Positions 47,756 to 55,886 of a stretch of 64,000 bases of DNA are shown here, one piece after another (the stretch's first letter is position 1; each line of letters begins with the position of its first letter). Source of the DNA: PALSA-555 sp963821325 (lineage in GTDB: Bacteria > Actinomycetota > Acidimicrobiia > IMCC26256 > PALSA-555); NCBI GenBank assembly GCA_963821325.1, contig CAWGDC010000001.1, forward strand, positions 744,001 to 808,000, read 5' to 3'. The position numbers were made by a program, and so were the translations under genes. Under the pieces are notes generated by a model that saw only the letters and a program-made list of their open reading frames with translations, was not told the DNA's origin and made no database searches.

Positions 47756-48508
47756 TCAGACGTGGGCTCGAGGACGACGACGATCCAGGCCGTGCTCCCG
47801 CAGCGGCCCGACCTCGAGGCCGCGGTCGTGGAGCTGCTCGGCGAGGGGCGCCAACGCGCCGAGGGTGGATCGCCACGAGCCGGGCGCGGACTCGCAGTCG
47901 GAGTCGTGGAGCAGCACGGTCCCGCCGACCAGCCGGCCGCGCAGCACGTCGGCGACGACCGTGTCCGGGGTGGCCTCGGCGCGCCAGTCCCGTCCCCACG
48001 ACGTCCACAGCACGGTGTCGAGCCCGGCGTGCTTGGCGCCGGCGAGGGCACCGGACGACAGCGCGCCGAACGGCGGCCGGAACCAGGTCGGGGTGACACC
48101 CGCGCTGGCCGCGATCGTGTCGGTGGCGTGCTGGATGTCGCGGCGGGCGGCGCGGGGGCCGCGGCTCAGCATGCTGCGGTGCTCGTCGCCGTGCACCGCG
48201 ACCTCGTGGCCGGCTTCGACAACCTCGGCGACGAGCGACGGGGCCCGTCGGGCCATCACGCCGAGCATGAAGAACGTGGCGTGCCAGCCGAGCCGGCTGA
48301 GCTCGGCGAGGATGGCCGGGGTCGACGCAGGATCCGGGCCGTCGTCGAACGTGAGCGCGACGTGGTCGTCGCGGCCGCGGCCCACGAGGCGGGGCGTCAC
48401 CCGGCTGGCGACGGGAGAGACGCGGGCCAGGGCCGGGCCGGCGTGCAGCGCGCCCGCCGCACCGGTGAGCCCCGCGGCGGCGATCGCGGCGGTGAGGGCT
48501 GCGTTCAG
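47756..48508 (-). CDS. Polysaccharide deacetylase (NodB domain) with probable CTG start
   Basis: 250 aa if begun at CTG 48508. The NodB core is complete: HVALTFDDGPD (base Asp and metal Asp), AVHGDEHRSM (metal His pair), WFRPPFGALS and TVLLHDSD. There is no ATG, GTG or TTG in frame ahead of GTG 48400, which would omit a hydrophobic export segment (NAALTAAIAAAGLTGAAGAL). CTG 48508 overlaps the upstream TGA as CTGA, mimicking the ATGA/GTGA coupling seen all over this window. Removes acetyl groups from cell-wall sugars or similar. Confidence 0.82.
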   Translation of the reverse strand: MNAALTAAIAAAGLTGAAGALHAGPALARVSPVASRVTPRLVGRGRDDHVALTFDDGPDPASTPAILAELSRLGWHATFFMLGVMARRAPSLVAEVVEAGHEVAVHGDEHRSMLSRGPRAARRDIQHATDTIAASAGVTPTWFRPPFGALSSGALAGAKHAGLDTVLWTSWGRDWRAEATPDTVVADVLRGRLVGGTVLLHDSDCESAPGSWRSTLGALAPLAEQLHDRGLEVGPLREHGLDRRRPRAHV

Positions 48509-50286
48509 CGCAGGCTCACGAACGATCGCACGGTCAACCCGGACCGCTTCGCCTGGGCCGCGAGCCTCTGCAACGTGACCGCGACCGCCGACGAGCTGCC
48601 GCGGCGGCCGTCGAGGACATACACCGCGCGGCCGCGCAGCCGGGGCAGCCGGCCGGGGCGGAACGTGTCGTTGGCCTCCACGAGCCGCTCACGGTGGCGG
48701 CCGCTGCGGCAGTAGATCTGGTCGAAGCCGTCGATGCGCCGGGCGGGGACGAACTCGCGGGCGTTGATCCCGACCTGGTCGGCGATCTCCTCCGGTGAGC
48801 GCCGGCAGTCGTCGTGGGCGCGGGCCCAGCGCAGCAGATGCGTGCGCCCCCACCCGCCGTTCGCGATGTCGACCCCGTCGGCGGCGAGGGGGGCAAGCAC
48901 GCGCCGGTTGCGCCGTGCCGTCTGCGCGTCGACCACCAGCGTCACGTGCAGACGGTGGATCGCCGCCACGACCTGCCGGTTGGCGAGGTCGGCGCCGTCG
49001 ACCCGCACCCCGACGAAGACGTCGCGGGTCGCGCTCGCGGGCGGCTCGGCGAGCCCGACGCCGAGCGCGGCGACCGCCTGCGCGCCGATGGTCATCGCGA
49101 GGTACAGCGCCACGAGCGACCCGGCGGCGATCGAGACCCGCCGTCGCGCCTTCGGCGCCTGGTACGGGACGAGCAGCACGTCGGCGCGTGTGGTGGCGGC
49201 GAGGTCCTCGACGTGGTCGGTCGGATCCTCGGCGAAGAGGGCGTGGCCGGCGGCGACGAGCGCGTCGCGGGCCGGACCGGGCGTCGTCGCCTCCCGCAGC
49301 GCGGCGACGAGCTCGTCGTCGTCGTGCGCGTACCGGCTGACCCCGGACGTTGCCATGGTCCGGGCGTTCTCCTTGCCGTGCCCGGCGATCGGATGGAAGG
49401 TGACGACGGGCACCCCGGCGGCGAACGCCTCCATCGCGGTGAGCCCACCGGCGTTCTCGACCAGGACGTCGGCCGCGGCCATGAGCGCCGGCATCTCGTC
49501 GGTCCAGCCGAGCACGGTGCCGTCGAGCCCCCGCTCGATCAGCGACGCGCGCAGCTTCTCGTCGCGTCCGCACACGGTGATCGGGTGGTAGGGGCCGGCC
49601 CGCAGGATGGCCCCCACCGTGTCGGGCACGTCGCCGACGCCCCACGAGCCCGCGACGACGAGCACGGCGCGCTGGCGGTCGCCGATCCCGAGGCGGTAGC
49701 GCATCTCGGCGCGGCTCGTCGGCCGCCCTGCCTGGTGGAACGGGTCGGCGACGAGCGGGCCGGGTGCCTCGTTCGCGCGGCCACCCCGGCGCGCCGCGGT
49801 CGCCGCCGAGATCGGGCTGACCGCCAGGTGCAGGTCGACGCCCGGGTGCACCCAGAGCGGATGGACCGCGAAGTCGGTGAGATACGTCGCGACCGGGACC
49901 CGCAACCACCCCTTCGTGCGCATGCGGCCGAGCACCAGGGACGCCAGCGGGTAGGTCGAGACGATGGCGTCGGGGCGGCAGGCGAGGAGCTGCCGGCGCA
50001 GCGCCCGCCGGGTGGCGAGCGTCATGAGGCGCACGACCGGTCCCCAGAGCACGGGCGCGGCGGCGCCGAGCGCCTGGTAGGTCAGGTCGTAGGTCCACGG
50101 CAGCACGCGCAGCTGGAACTGATAGGTCCAGCGCACGAATCCGCCCAATCTGAACGGAATCAGACGCAGATAGTCGACGACTCGGACGTCGTGGCCCCGG
50201 GCCACCAAGCGCCGCTGCAGCTCCCGTGCGGCCCCGTCGTGGCCTGCCCCCATCGACGCCGAGATGACCAAAATCCCCCGACGCAC
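48505..50286 (-). CDS. MGDG-synthase-like glycosyltransferase fused to a degenerate deacetylase domain
   Basis: 593 aa. Residues 1-375: GT28/MGDG-synthase type, opening ILVISASMGAGHDGAARELQRR, with SWGVGDVPD, LGWTDEMPALMAAADVLVENAG, GGLTAMEAFAAGVPVVTF and AGHGKENARTM. Then a membrane helix (IAAGSLVALYLAMTIGAQ) and a ~170-aa NodB-like domain without the DD and HxxxH residues (VVDAQTARRN, ANGGWGRTHLLRW, RRIDGFDQIYCRS). It likely glycosylates a lipid at the membrane, with the tail binding glycan. GTG 50286 chosen; the active deacetylase follows with overlap. Confidence 0.8.
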   Translation of the reverse strand: MRRGILVISASMGAGHDGAARELQRRLVARGHDVRVVDYLRLIPFRLGGFVRWTYQFQLRVLPWTYDLTYQALGAAAPVLWGPVVRLMTLATRRALRRQLLACRPDAIVSTYPLASLVLGRMRTKGWLRVPVATYLTDFAVHPLWVHPGVDLHLAVSPISAATAARRGGRANEAPGPLVADPFHQAGRPTSRAEMRYRLGIGDRQRAVLVVAGSWGVGDVPDTVGAILRAGPYHPITVCGRDEKLRASLIERGLDGTVLGWTDEMPALMAAADVLVENAGGLTAMEAFAAGVPVVTFHPIAGHGKENARTMATSGVSRYAHDDDELVAALREATTPGPARDALVAAGHALFAEDPTDHVEDLAATTRADVLLVPYQAPKARRRVSIAAGSLVALYLAMTIGAQAVAALGVGLAEPPASATRDVFVGVRVDGADLANRQVVAAIHRLHVTLVVDAQTARRNRRVLAPLAADGVDIANGGWGRTHLLRWARAHDDCRRSPEEIADQVGINAREFVPARRIDGFDQIYCRSGRHRERLVEANDTFRPGRLPRLRGRAVYVLDGRRGSSSAVAVTLQRLAAQAKRSGLTVRSFVSLR

Positions 50287-50345
50287 AGTGCATACAGGGT
50301 ACTCCTGCCCCTTCTGCGGCTTCGTCTCGACGCGGGGCGGTGCGT

Positions 50346-51383
50346 CTACACGCCGAGGAGCACCCCGAGGAAGAGCCCGACGACGAGGAGCGCGCCGGCC
50401 CGACGTGTGTGGACGAACGCGAGCGCGGCGAACCACAGCGGCCAGATCGGGAACCCGGCGGGTGGCGCGTCCGGCTTGGGCTGGGAGAACGGCCCCCAGA
50501 CGCGCACGAGCCGCGTGATGCCGAGGAGGCAGAGCACCGAGAGGATCGGGAGCGTGCCGGCCACGACGAGCCCGACGACGATCGGGTAGAAGGCGACCAT
50601 CATCGCCTTCGTCAACCAGCGGGCGCGGCGCTCCCCGAGCACCACGGGCAGCGTGCGGGTGCCGTCGGGGGCGTCCCACGGGATCTTGTCGATGTGCTTG
50701 CCCATGAGCACCGCCGTGCAGAGCAGCGCGTACGGGATCGAGGCGACGAGGACACCGACCGGAAGGTGCCCGACGGCGGCGTAGTAGGTGCCGCCCACCA
50801 TCAGCGGGCCCCACACCACAAAGACCGTGGGCTCCCCCAGCCCGCGCTTCTTCAGCCGCAGCGGCGGGGCCGTGTAGGCGACGGACAGGACGAACCCGCC
50901 AAGCGCGAAGGCGAGGATCCACGCGTCGCGGGCGGCGACGAGGGCCACGAGGATCCCGAGGTCGAGGACGTTCACGACCAGCACCCGGGCGAGGAGGCCA
51001 CGGCGGGTCGTCATCCCCGACAGCACCGGGTGCGGGGCGTACAGCGCGCGGGGGTACTGCGACGAGTCGGTGCCGACCTCCAGATCCCAGAGGTCGTTCA
51101 TCAGGTTGTTGGCCACGTGCGCGAGCACGAGGCCCGCGGCCGCGAGGACCCCGAGCCCGACGTCGAGGTGGTTGGGGTCGTTCCACCACGCGAGCAGCAG
51201 CGCCAGGAGCCCGGCGGTGACCGTCATCGGCAGCACCGACGCGCGCGCGAGAACGAGCCAGCGGGTCACGGGATCCGTCGGGCCGGGCGGCGCGTTCCCG
51301 GTCGTGAGCGCGAGCCGCCACCGGGTCACGGGATGGGCGCGCAGCGGCTCGGGGGACGGTGTGTCGTCCTCGACGCGCGCCAC
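50346..51383 (-). CDS. UbiA-family prenyltransferase
   Basis: 345 aa, about nine helices. First Asp-rich motif NNLMNDLWDLEVG, second motif region DAPDGTRTLPVVLGERRARW, with VLSVAYTAPPLRLKKRGLGE between them. Transfers a prenyl chain to an aromatic or other acceptor. It is distinct from the MenA at 62258-63144. GTG 51383 is 6 nt after TACGCT (51395-51390), a leaderless-type promoter; a longer frame exists upstream but would be outside that transcript. Acceptor unknown. Confidence 0.85.
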   Translation of the reverse strand: MARVEDDTPSPEPLRAHPVTRWRLALTTGNAPPGPTDPVTRWLVLARASVLPMTVTAGLLALLLAWWNDPNHLDVGLGVLAAAGLVLAHVANNLMNDLWDLEVGTDSSQYPRALYAPHPVLSGMTTRRGLLARVLVVNVLDLGILVALVAARDAWILAFALGGFVLSVAYTAPPLRLKKRGLGEPTVFVVWGPLMVGGTYYAAVGHLPVGVLVASIPYALLCTAVLMGKHIDKIPWDAPDGTRTLPVVLGERRARWLTKAMMVAFYPIVVGLVVAGTLPILSVLCLLGITRLVRVWGPFSQPKPDAPPAGFPIWPLWFAALAFVHTRRAGALLVVGLFLGVLLGV

Positions 51384-51469
51384 ACCGGCAGCGTACCGAT
51401 CCCCCCTCCGAAGCACCCGGCGTGGCAGGATTCTCCGAATTCGGCCATGTGGCCTGCGAGGGAGTGGAG

Positions 51470-52021
51470 ATGCCGGTCAAACGCACGACGCGGAAAGCCC
51501 CGAAGCGAAAGGCCGCGGCCCGCAAGCCGGCGGCGAGGCGGACGGGTGCCAAGCGATCGACCGCGAGGCGCGCCACCAAGAAGCGGGCCCCCAAGAGGGC
51601 GACGAAGCGCAAGGCCACCAAGCGCCGCGCCCCAGCCAAGAAGGCTCGCTCGAGCGCCAAGAGGCGGGCCCCCAAGAAGGCCGCCAAGAAGCGGGCCCCC
51701 AAGAAGGCGACGAAGCGCAAGGCCACCAAGCGCCGCGCCCCAGCCAAGAAGGCTCGCTCGAGCGCCAAGAGGCGGGCCCCCAAGAAGGCGACGAAGCGCA
51801 AGGCCACCACGCGCCGCGCCCCAGCCAAGAAGGCTCGCTCGAGCGCCAAGAAGCGGGCCCCCAAGAAGGCCGCCAAGAAGCGGACGACGAAGCCCGCGGC
51901 GCCGGCACCCCGGCGCGCGTCGGCTCCGCCGCCGATGGGGATGACCTCGAACCCGGCACCGTCGCCGGCGATGAGCCCGCCGGCCAAGCGCAGCTTCTGG
52001 GATCGGCTGACCGGCAAGTAG
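51470..52021 (+). CDS. Lys/Ala/Arg-rich histone H1-like DNA-binding protein
   Basis: 183 aa. Residues 1-150 are almost only Lys, Arg, Ala, Pro, Thr, Ser, with repeated KKRAPKK, KRKATKRRAPAKK, and ARSSAKR units; the C-terminal 35 residues (PPPMGMTSNPAPSP..) are neutral and end SFWDRLTGK. This is the composition of bacterial H1/HU-tail-like nucleoid proteins that compact DNA. GGGAGTGGAG precedes ATG 51470. Not a bifunctional HU: no HU core is present. Extreme codon bias follows from the composition. Confidence 0.85.
   Translation: MPVKRTTRKAPKRKAAARKPAARRTGAKRSTARRATKKRAPKRATKRKATKRRAPAKKARSSAKRRAPKKAAKKRAPKKATKRKATKRRAPAKKARSSAKRRAPKKATKRKATTRRAPAKKARSSAKKRAPKKAAKKRTTKPAAPAPRRASAPPPMGMTSNPAPSPAMSPPAKRSFWDRLTGK
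51599..51868 (+). repeat. Three near-identical in-frame repeats in the histone-like gene
   Basis: Units of 81 bp starting GCGACGAAGCGCAAGGCC at 51599, 51707 and 51788. The first-to-second period is 108 bp because one extra 27-bp block (AAKKRAPKK) follows the first copy. Copies differ by a few bases. Such a tract can change length by slippage and is hard to assemble. Confidence 0.85.
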
Positions 52022-52078
52022 GCCCGTCAGCGGGGACCCGCGGACGGCTCCCCGCGAGTCGGACCGGACCGCGCGGCG

Positions 52079-52645
52079 TCAGCCGCCGTAGTTCATGCGC
52101 GTGTCTTCCATCCGCAGCACCGGCGTGGATTCGTCGCCGAGGAAGCCAGCGTCGACGACTTCGCCGACGAAGAGGGTGTGGCCGCCGACCTCGACGGTGT
52201 CCCGGACCTCGCAGTCGGTGAACGCGACGGCCTGGCTCAAGATGGGCGCCCCCGTGACCCGTTCGATGTAGGGGACGCCGTTGATCGTGTGGACGTCGAC
52301 GTCGGCTTCTGTCGGCTTGGTGAACTTGCGGACGATCGCCCGGTCCTCGCGGTCGATGATCGACAGGCTGAAGCAGCGGGTGGCGGTGACGTACTGGTGC
52401 GTCAGCGCCTCGCGCTCGATCGACACACCGAGGAGTTTGGGCGCGAACGCGAGCTGCGTCACCCAGTTCGCCGTCATGAGATGCCGTGCGTCCGGCGGGT
52501 CGCCGCGGGAGCCGACGATGTAGAGACCGGACGGCAGCGTCCAGAGCACGCGCCGCCGCAACTTGTCGTAGTCGAGTTGCTGCTCGTCGGTCTCGACGCC
52601 CGGGGGGTAGGGCGGGATCGGTCCGCTGCGACCAGCGTCAGCCAC
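52079..52645 (-). CDS. Flavin reductase-like (FMN-binding split barrel) protein
   Basis: 188 aa from GTG 52645. Opens with LRRRVLWTLPSGLYIVGSRG, then MTANWVTQLAFAPKLLGVSIE (FMN contacts), TATRCFSLSII, and GGHTLFVGEVVDAGFL near the end. This is the flavin reductase/DIM6-NTAB family that supplies reduced flavin to monooxygenases or acts as an NADPH:FMN oxidoreductase. Longer open frame upstream to 52750 is unlikely to be translated. Divergent from the next gene. Confidence 0.85.
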   Translation of the reverse strand: MADAGRSGPIPPYPPGVETDEQQLDYDKLRRRVLWTLPSGLYIVGSRGDPPDARHLMTANWVTQLAFAPKLLGVSIEREALTHQYVTATRCFSLSIIDREDRAIVRKFTKPTEADVDVHTINGVPYIERVTGAPILSQAVAFTDCEVRDTVEVGGHTLFVGEVVDAGFLGDESTPVLRMEDTRMNYGG

Positions 52646-52748
52646 GAAGCCGCAGGCTAGCGAGTGGTGTCGCGTCGAACTCCCACGGTCCGGTCGCGAT
52701 CTGAAGCCTCGGGTGGTCCCCGCGTCGGGGGCTGGGCACACTGGTGCC

Positions 52749-53429
52749 ATGACGACCGACGCTGAGGCCTACCGCGCGCTGCGCACGACCGTCGCCGAGC
52801 TGGCGCGCGCCCACCCGGCCGACCTGGGCGGCATCGCGCCGGCGACACCGGCGTGGCAGGCCCGCGACCTGCTCGCCCACCTCGGTGGCGTCTGCGACGA
52901 CGTCGTGAACGGGAACCTCGAGGGGGTCGGGACCAACCCCTGGACCGCCGCGGAGGTGGACAAGCGCACGGCGTGGAGCGTCGAGGAGATCCTCGTCGAC
53001 TGGGAGCGGCACGGTGAGGCGCTCGACGCGCTCATCGACGGCACGCCCCCGGGCACCTTCGGGCAGCTGCTGTACGACGCCTGGACCCACGAGCAGGATC
53101 TCCGAGGCTTCCTCGGGACGCCGGGCGGTCGCGACTCGGCCGCCGCCGAGCGGGCCTACACGTGGGGGACGGGCGCGTTCGCCCTGCGTGACGAGCACGA
53201 GCAGCGTCCCGGGCTGACGCTCGCCACCGAGCACGGCACCCGGACGGTCGGCGTCGGGGACGCGAAGAGCACCGTCCGGGCGTCGCGCTTCGAGCTGCTG
53301 CGCGCCATGACGGGTCGGCGCAGCCTGGCGCAGATGCGCGGGTTCGAGTGGACCGGCGACGCCGACCCGCAACGCCTGGTGCTCGCCGCCGACCTGTTCA
53401 CCCCGCCGGTCGCGGACCTGCGCGAGTAG
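52749..53429 (+). CDS. Maleylpyruvate isomerase-type (mycothiol-dependent, DinB-like) protein
   Basis: 226 aa. Four-helix DinB/MDMPI fold signs: TPAWQARDLLAHLGGVCDDVV (metal His in the first helices), GQLLYDAWTHEQDLRGFLGTPG (His-x-x-x-Asp metal site), and a C-terminal domain with SRFELLRAMTGRRSLAQM. The TIGR03083-type proteins use mycothiol, as expected in actinobacteria. Substrate unknown. ATG 52749 follows no strong ribosome site. Confidence 0.85.
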   Translation: MTTDAEAYRALRTTVAELARAHPADLGGIAPATPAWQARDLLAHLGGVCDDVVNGNLEGVGTNPWTAAEVDKRTAWSVEEILVDWERHGEALDALIDGTPPGTFGQLLYDAWTHEQDLRGFLGTPGGRDSAAAERAYTWGTGAFALRDEHEQRPGLTLATEHGTRTVGVGDAKSTVRASRFELLRAMTGRRSLAQMRGFEWTGDADPQRLVLAADLFTPPVADLRE

Positions 53430-53610
53430 GCCCGAACGGGGCGGACCCGACGGCCGGATCAGGCCGGCGCCCGTGGTCCCGCAGCTGGTCCGGGTCCCTC
53501 CCGGGGCACGCGTGCCGCCGCGGGCATCACGAACGCCGCGTCCCGATGAGGAGGGGCGGCGCCGGGCCGTCTCACGGGGTATCCCGGCCGACACAGAGAG
53601 AGGACAGCGC

Positions 53611-54156
53611 ATGGCACGCGAACCGACCGGCGAGCGCAATCTGGACGGCTACGACGCGCCGCTCATCCCCTGGGAGAAGGTGCGCGGCCTCCTGGACGAG
53701 GGCCTCGCCCAGATCACCCAGGCGCCGGACAGCGGCGGGCCGAACCGACACACCCATTGGCTCGCGACCGTCCGGCCGGACGGCCGGCCGCACGTCATGC
53801 CCCTCGGTGTGGTCTGGGTCGACGGTGTCGCCTACTTCAACGCGGGCCCGCAGACCCAGAAGGCGAGGAACCTGGCGCGGGACCCCCGCTGTGTGCTGAC
53901 CGTGGCGACCCAGCCGTTCGACCTCGTCGTCGAGGGTGAGGCGGTCCAGGTCACCGACGACGCGACGTTGCGGCGAATCGCCGCGGCGTACGCCGAGGCC
54001 GGGTGGCCGCCGACGGTGCGGGACGGCGCCCTGTACGCCGAGTTCAGCGCGCCGGCCGCGGGTCGCCCGCCGTGGCACGTGTACCGGGTGACGCCCACGA
54101 CCGTCTACGCCCTCGGCACCGCCGAGCCGTACGGGGCGACCCGCTGGCGGTTCTGA
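53611..54156 (+). CDS. Pyridoxamine 5'-phosphate oxidase-like / F420-binding split-barrel protein
   Basis: 181 aa. WLATVRPDGRPHVMPLGVVWVDGVAYF and ARNLARDPRCVLTVATQ are the cofactor strands of the PNPOx-like split barrel that binds FMN or F420; TVYALGTAEPYGATRWRF ends it. The strain's other F420-type enzymes make F420 plausible. AGAGAGGAC precedes ATG 53611. The 181-bp region before it (53430-53610) shows nothing I can call. Confidence 0.85.
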   Translation: MAREPTGERNLDGYDAPLIPWEKVRGLLDEGLAQITQAPDSGGPNRHTHWLATVRPDGRPHVMPLGVVWVDGVAYFNAGPQTQKARNLARDPRCVLTVATQPFDLVVEGEAVQVTDDATLRRIAAAYAEAGWPPTVRDGALYAEFSAPAAGRPPWHVYRVTPTTVYALGTAEPYGATRWRF

Positions 54157-54289
54157 CACCCCGGGGCGACGCCGCCCGAGGCGCCGCGACCGCGGCCCCC
54201 GCTACGTTGCAGCCCATGCGCCGCGACGATTCCCCCACGCGCCCGCCCGGCCGCCGGGCGGCCGCGCCGGGATCACCGAGGAGCGCCCG

Positions 54290-55063
54290 ATGACGGACAT
54301 CCTCGAACGGGAGCGGCGCGGCCGGGTCGAGATCCTGCGACTGAACCGGCCCGAGGCGCGCAACGCGATGAGCCCGGAGCTGTCCGCCACCATCGAGGCG
54401 GCGCTCGACGACGTCGAGCAGGACCGTGACGTGGCGGTGGTCGTGATCGCCGGGAACGGGCCCGTGTTCTGCGCCGGTGCCGACTTGCGGGTCATCGCCG
54501 CGGGCGGTGGCGCCGGGATCATGACGAAGCGCGGCGGCTTCGCCGGACTGGCCCAACGCGACTACCCGAAGCCCGTGATCGCCGCGGTGCACGGCGCGGC
54601 GGTCGCCGGCGGCTTCGAGCTCGTCCTGGCGTGCGACCTGGTCGTCGCGGCACCGGAAGCGGTGTTCGGGCTGCCCGAGGCGTCCCGTGGCCTGCTCGCC
54701 GCGGCGGGCGGGCCCATCCGGCTCGCCAAGCGCATCCCGCTCGCCGTCGCGCTCGAGATCGGCATGACCGGCGACCCCATCACGGCGGGCCGGGCGTTCG
54801 AGCTCGGACTGGTGAACCGGCTCGCCCCGGTCGAGCAGGTGCTGGACGAGGCGGTCGCGCTCGGCGAGCGGCTCGCCCGGAACTCGCCCACGGCGGTGCG
54901 GGTCATCCGCCGCCTGACCCGGGCAGCCGTCGACGTCCCCGAGGAGGAGGGGTGGCGGCTCACGATGGCGGCCGCCGCCGAGGTGGGCGCCAGCGGGGAC
55001 GGCATCGAGGGCGCGACGGCGTTCATCGAGAAGCGCGACCCCGTCTGGAGCGACCCCGCGTAG
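54290..55063 (+). CDS. Enoyl-CoA hydratase/isomerase (crotonase) family
   Basis: 257 aa. Crotonase fold with oxyanion-hole strands FCAGADLRVI and VHGAAVAGGFELVLACDLVVAA; the catalytic Glu position has PEASRGLL in place of the usual PEVxxG. Beta-oxidation or side-chain metabolism of acyl-CoAs. Start ATG 54290 lies behind GAGGAGCGCCCG. It sits 55 bp before the MerR gene and may be a separate unit. Confidence 0.9.
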   Translation: MTDILERERRGRVEILRLNRPEARNAMSPELSATIEAALDDVEQDRDVAVVVIAGNGPVFCAGADLRVIAAGGGAGIMTKRGGFAGLAQRDYPKPVIAAVHGAAVAGGFELVLACDLVVAAPEAVFGLPEASRGLLAAAGGPIRLAKRIPLAVALEIGMTGDPITAGRAFELGLVNRLAPVEQVLDEAVALGERLARNSPTAVRVIRRLTRAAVDVPEEEGWRLTMAAAAEVGASGDGIEGATAFIEKRDPVWSDPA

Positions 55064-55080
55064 ATCCTCGGGAGCCGCCG

Positions 55081-55111
55081 TTCCCATCCTGGGAGCGATC
55101 GCTCCTAACAT
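55081..55111 (+). promoter_or_regulatory. MerR-type promoter with palindromic operator
   Basis: TTCCCA at 55081-55086 (weak -35), 19-bp spacer, TAACAT at 55106-55111 (-10), then GTG 55119 eight bases on (leaderless). The spacer holds the perfect 14-bp palindrome GGAGCGATCGCTCC (55092-55105). A 19-bp spacer filled by an operator is the hallmark of MerR-regulated promoters, and the next gene is a MerR protein, so autoregulation of the merR-menG-menF unit is likely. Confidence 0.65.
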
Positions 55112-55118
55112 CGGGGGC

Positions 55119-55886
55119 GTGGAGGAGCTGCGGGTCGAGGAGCTGGCTCGACAGACGGACACGTCCGTCGACACGATCCGCTTCTACCAGAAGCGCCGGC
55201 TGCTGGCCCCGCCCCGCCGGGCCGGGCGCGTCGCCTGGTACGGGCCCGACCATGTGGCGCGACTCCAGCGGATCCGGGAGCTGCAGACCCGGGGCTTCTC
55301 CCTGGCCGTCATCCGCCGCCTCCTCGACGGGGAGCTCGACGCGATCGACGAGCCACTCGCCGCGGCGGTCGCCGACGCCGCCGGTGAGGAACTGCTGACC
55401 CTCGACGAGCTCGCGGCGCGCGCCGGGGTGCCCGCCGCGCTGCTCGACACCGTGGTGCGCGAGGGGTTGCTGCTGCCCCGGACCCGTGACGGCGATGCGC
55501 GCTTCGCGGCGTCCGACGCGGAGATCGTCACCGCGGGCCTGGCGCTCCTCGAGGTCGGGCTGCCGCTGCCCGCGCTGCTGTCCCTCGCCCGCCGGCACCA
55601 CGACGCCACCCGCGACATCGCCGAGGAGGCCGTGCAGCTCTTCGACACGCACGTCCGCGAGCCGCTGCGCGACCGTGGCGGCAGCCCGGCGGGGCAGGCC
55701 GAGGAGCTCGTCGACGCCTTCCGCCGCCTGCTCCCCGCGGTCACGACGCTGGTCGCCCACCACTTCCGGGGGGTGCTGCTCGACGTCGCGCAGGAGCACC
55801 TCGAGTCGGTCGGTGAACCCGCGGAGCTCGACGCCGCCCGCCACCAGCCGGGCTGGAACGCGGCCACGGGGGAGGCCGCGCCGTGA
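55119..55886 (+). CDS. MerR-family transcriptional regulator
   Basis: 255 aa. Winged-helix start VEELARQTDTSVDTIRFYQKRRLL, then ARLQRIRELQTRGFSLAVIRRLL, as in MerR/CueR-like proteins. It is longer than usual: a second HTH-like segment (LTLDELAARAGVPAALLDTVV) and a helical C-terminal domain with HHDATRDIAEEAVQLFDTHV follow, no metal-binding Cys pair. This two-HTH layout suggests a ligand-binding or TipA-like activator. GTG 55119; stop overlaps menG by 4 bp, so it is the head of the men unit. Confidence 0.85.
   Translation: MEELRVEELARQTDTSVDTIRFYQKRRLLAPPRRAGRVAWYGPDHVARLQRIRELQTRGFSLAVIRRLLDGELDAIDEPLAAAVADAAGEELLTLDELAARAGVPAALLDTVVREGLLLPRTRDGDARFAASDAEIVTAGLALLEVGLPLPALLSLARRHHDATRDIAEEAVQLFDTHVREPLRDRGGSPAGQAEELVDAFRRLLPAVTTLVAHHFRGVLLDVAQEHLESVGEPAELDAARHQPGWNAATGEAAP

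Noticed and set aside
51599..51868. Tandem repeats as a CRISPR array or minisatellite
   Set aside because: The units are in frame, contiguous without spacers, and encode a Lys-rich histone-like protein.
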